Origin: Planctomycetota bacterium
GTDB taxonomy: Bacteria; Planctomycetota; Planctomycetia; Planctomycetales; Planctomycetaceae
Direction: 5' to 3'
Assembly: GCA_026692825.1 (NCBI GenBank)
Contig: JAPLOC010000046.1
Location: 1-7,618 of the forward strand
DNA length: 7,618 nucleotides
The stretch's first letter is position 1. The number at the start of each line of letters is the position of its first letter. Both the position numbers and the translations under genes were made by a program. Positions 6,335 through 7,618 of this stretch are shown piece by piece. Below the pieces are notes generated by a model. The model was given only the letters and a program-made list of their open reading frames with translations. It searched no databases and was not told the DNA's origin.

Positions 6335-6364
6335 CCACAGGCCGGCGAATTCGCCGGCCTGTGG
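6335..6364. terminator. Perfect 30-base palindrome, probable bidirectional terminator
   Basis: CCACAGGCCGGCGAA followed by its exact reverse complement. As RNA this gives a 13-bp GC-rich stem with an AATT loop. It starts ten bases after the spoVG stop and lies 29 bases beyond the stop of the minus-strand gene, so it sits between two convergent genes. The T-runs are short on both sides (TTTT at 6369-6372 on the plus strand; TTT after GTG on the minus strand), so termination may be partly inefficient. Confidence 0.8.
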
Positions 6365-6393
6365 CCTGTTTTCAATCCCTGACTCCAGTCAGC

Positions 6394-7618
6394 TTAGTGC
6401 TGGAACAGGAATTCCTTCGAGTTGAGCAACGCCCAACCCACGTCTTCCATTGCCAGCTTGCGGTCGGCATTGGCAGCGATGTGCTTCTTCGCCGCTTCCA
6501 ATTCTTTCTCCACCGGCTTGCGGCACAGAGCCGCCAGGTAGAGCTGGTTGATGATCTCATCGTCCGACTTGTTCGCCGTCACCATCTGGTGAATGCGACC
6601 GTTGACGTCCCGCAACTTGTTGTGGACGACCGGGCCGTTGATCATCTGCAACGCTTGCGACAGGTTCGATTCGTTCGACCGTTCGCACTGACAGGCCATT
6701 TCCCGCTGGGGCTGGCCGAAGATCTTAAGGAAGTAGTGATCGGCCGGCGGCTCGGTCAATTCGGTCGCCCGGGTTCCGGGAGGAGCGCCAGGGAACGTTT
6801 CGGGGACAGCCGTCACCGCACAAATCGCGTCGAGCAATTGCTCGGCCGACAGCAACCGGGTGTTCGCGTGCGAGAAGTAGATCTCGTCATTCGCGTTGAA
6901 CTGGTTCTTGCGGCTGCTGAGCTGGTAGGTCCGGCTCTTCATGATGGTCTTCACCGCCCACTTGCGACTGAAACCATTCTTGCTGAATTCCGAGGCGAGC
7001 CGTTCGAGCAGCGTCGCGTTTGACGCGGGGTTCGAATCGCGGAAGTCGTCGACCGGTTCGACAATGCCGCGACCCATCAACTGACCCCAGATCCGGTTCA
7101 CCGAGGCTTTGGCGAAGAACGGGTTTTCCGGGGTGGTCAACCACTTGGCAAAGACTTCGCGGCGATCTTGGTCGGCGGGGACGTCGACATCTCCCGTCAG
7201 CAGCAGGTGCGGCTTCATCTGTTTGCCAGTTCGGGGCTGAGTCACTTCGCCCCCCTTGGCGACGAAGATCACCTCTTCGGTTGCGTCGGCGGTTGGCTTC
7301 CGCCCAATGCGGACAAAGGCGGCACCGATGCCGTAGTAGTTATCTTGCGTCCACCGTTCAAACGGGTGGTTGTGACATTTCGCGCATTGAATCCGAATCC
7401 CCAGGAAGAGCTGGGCGGTCGTTTCGGTTGCGTCCTGAGGATCGCGGCTGGCGCGCCAGTAGTTGGCGGCCGGGTTGTCGTAGACACTTCCCTTCGCGGT
7501 CAGCAGGTCACGGGCGAACTGGTCCATGGGGACGTCGGTCCGCACACATTCGTACAACCACTGGCGGAACTTGTGGACGCCGGTCGGATTGAGCCGTTTG
7601 GCGTTCGCCCGCAGCACG
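6394..7618 (-). CDS. DUF1549/DUF1553 domain protein (C-terminal 407 codons; 5' end beyond window)
   Basis: The C-terminal part of a large protein family expanded in planctomycetes and of unknown exact role; some members carry cytochrome-like or sugar-binding domains in the N-terminal part, which is outside the window. The visible end of DUF1549 includes QLFLGIRIQCAKCHNHPFE with WTQDNYYG close behind. The CAKCH (7372-7386) resembles a c-type haem site but is a conserved family motif. DUF1553 follows: RREVFAKWLTTPENPFFAK, SVNRIWGQLMGRGIVEP, DDFRDSNPAS, LLERLASEF, then RLLSAEQLLDAI, CQCERSNESNLSQALQMING and the end KEFLFQH. The frame is open through the edge, so a GTG at 7615-7617 is an internal valine codon and not a start. 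Members are usually exported and are often neighbours of DUF1501 genes; that neighbour would lie outside this window. Family call is firm, function unknown. Confidence 0.93.
   Translation of the reverse strand, partial: VLRANAKRLNPTGVHKFRQWLYECVRTDVPMDQFARDLLTAKGSVYDNPAANYWRASRDPQDATETTAQLFLGIRIQCAKCHNHPFERWTQDNYYGIGAAFVRIGRKPTADATEEVIFVAKGGEVTQPRTGKQMKPHLLLTGDVDVPADQDRREVFAKWLTTPENPFFAKASVNRIWGQLMGRGIVEPVDDFRDSNPASNATLLERLASEFSKNGFSRKWAVKTIMKSRTYQLSSRKNQFNANDEIYFSHANTRLLSAEQLLDAICAVTAVPETFPGAPPGTRATELTEPPADHYFLKIFGQPQREMACQCERSNESNLSQALQMINGPVVHNKLRDVNGRIHQMVTANKSDDEIINQLYLAALCRKPVEKELEAAKKHIAANADRKLAMEDVGWALLNSKEFLFQH

Noticed and set aside
5656..6375. A 239-codon open frame on the minus strand opposite spoVG
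   Set aside because: It begins next to the palindromic terminator, has no SD that I could see and no recognised domain; spoVG on the other strand has a strong SD and conserved family motifs.
6361..7023. A 220-codon open frame on the plus strand opposite the DUF1553 gene
   Set aside because: Rich in Arg, Val and Leu as antisense frames of GC-rich genes are; the minus strand carries conserved DUF1549/DUF1553 motifs throughout.

Overview
This 7.6 kb, GC-rich window looks like chromosomal DNA from a planctomycete (Planctomycetota). The main reasons are a DUF1549/DUF1553 protein at the right edge, a Pro/Gly-rich outer-membrane beta-barrel protein resembling the planctomycete BBP7 family, and a SpoVG homologue of unusual build. 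GTG starts and variable Shine-Dalgarno (SD) sequences also fit. I see no tRNA, rRNA, CRISPR array, insertion sequence or phage gene. The region reads as ordinary core genome with some lineage-specific genes.

Layout from left to right. (1) Positions 1-1341, minus strand: the first 447 codons of an Hsp70 of the HscC type, cut by the left edge. (2) Positions 1342-1789: a 448-base divergent intergenic region with a 9-bp hairpin in the presumed leader of the next gene. (3) Positions 1790-3280, plus strand: a secreted outer-membrane beta-barrel protein, closed by a strong intrinsic terminator with a UUCG tetraloop (3311-3351). (4) Positions 3389-6324, plus strand: three co-directional genes, namely an IscS/NifS-type cysteine desulfurase, ispE (MEP isoprenoid pathway kinase) and spoVG with an inserted zinc ribbon. 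The gaps are 82 and 118 bases, so they may be co-transcribed. (5) Positions 6335-6364: a perfect 30-base palindrome between convergent genes, probably a bidirectional terminator. (6) Positions 6394-7618, minus strand: the C-terminal 407 residues of a DUF1549/DUF1553 protein with a CxxCH motif, cut by the right edge.

The desulfurase supplies sulfur for Fe-S clusters. Two later MEP-pathway enzymes (IspG, IspH) are Fe-S enzymes, so a link to ispE is conceivable but is inference. In Bacillus subtilis, from memory, ispE and spoVG also lie close together (ispE-purR-yabJ-spoVG), so the ispE-spoVG adjacency here may be an old linkage. The most interesting item is the SpoVG protein: a CxxC-x10-CxxC zinc ribbon sits inside the short SpoVG fold, at the junction near the region reported to bind nucleic acid, and a long C-terminal extension roughly doubles the usual size. 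I do not see a clear new multi-gene system in this window.
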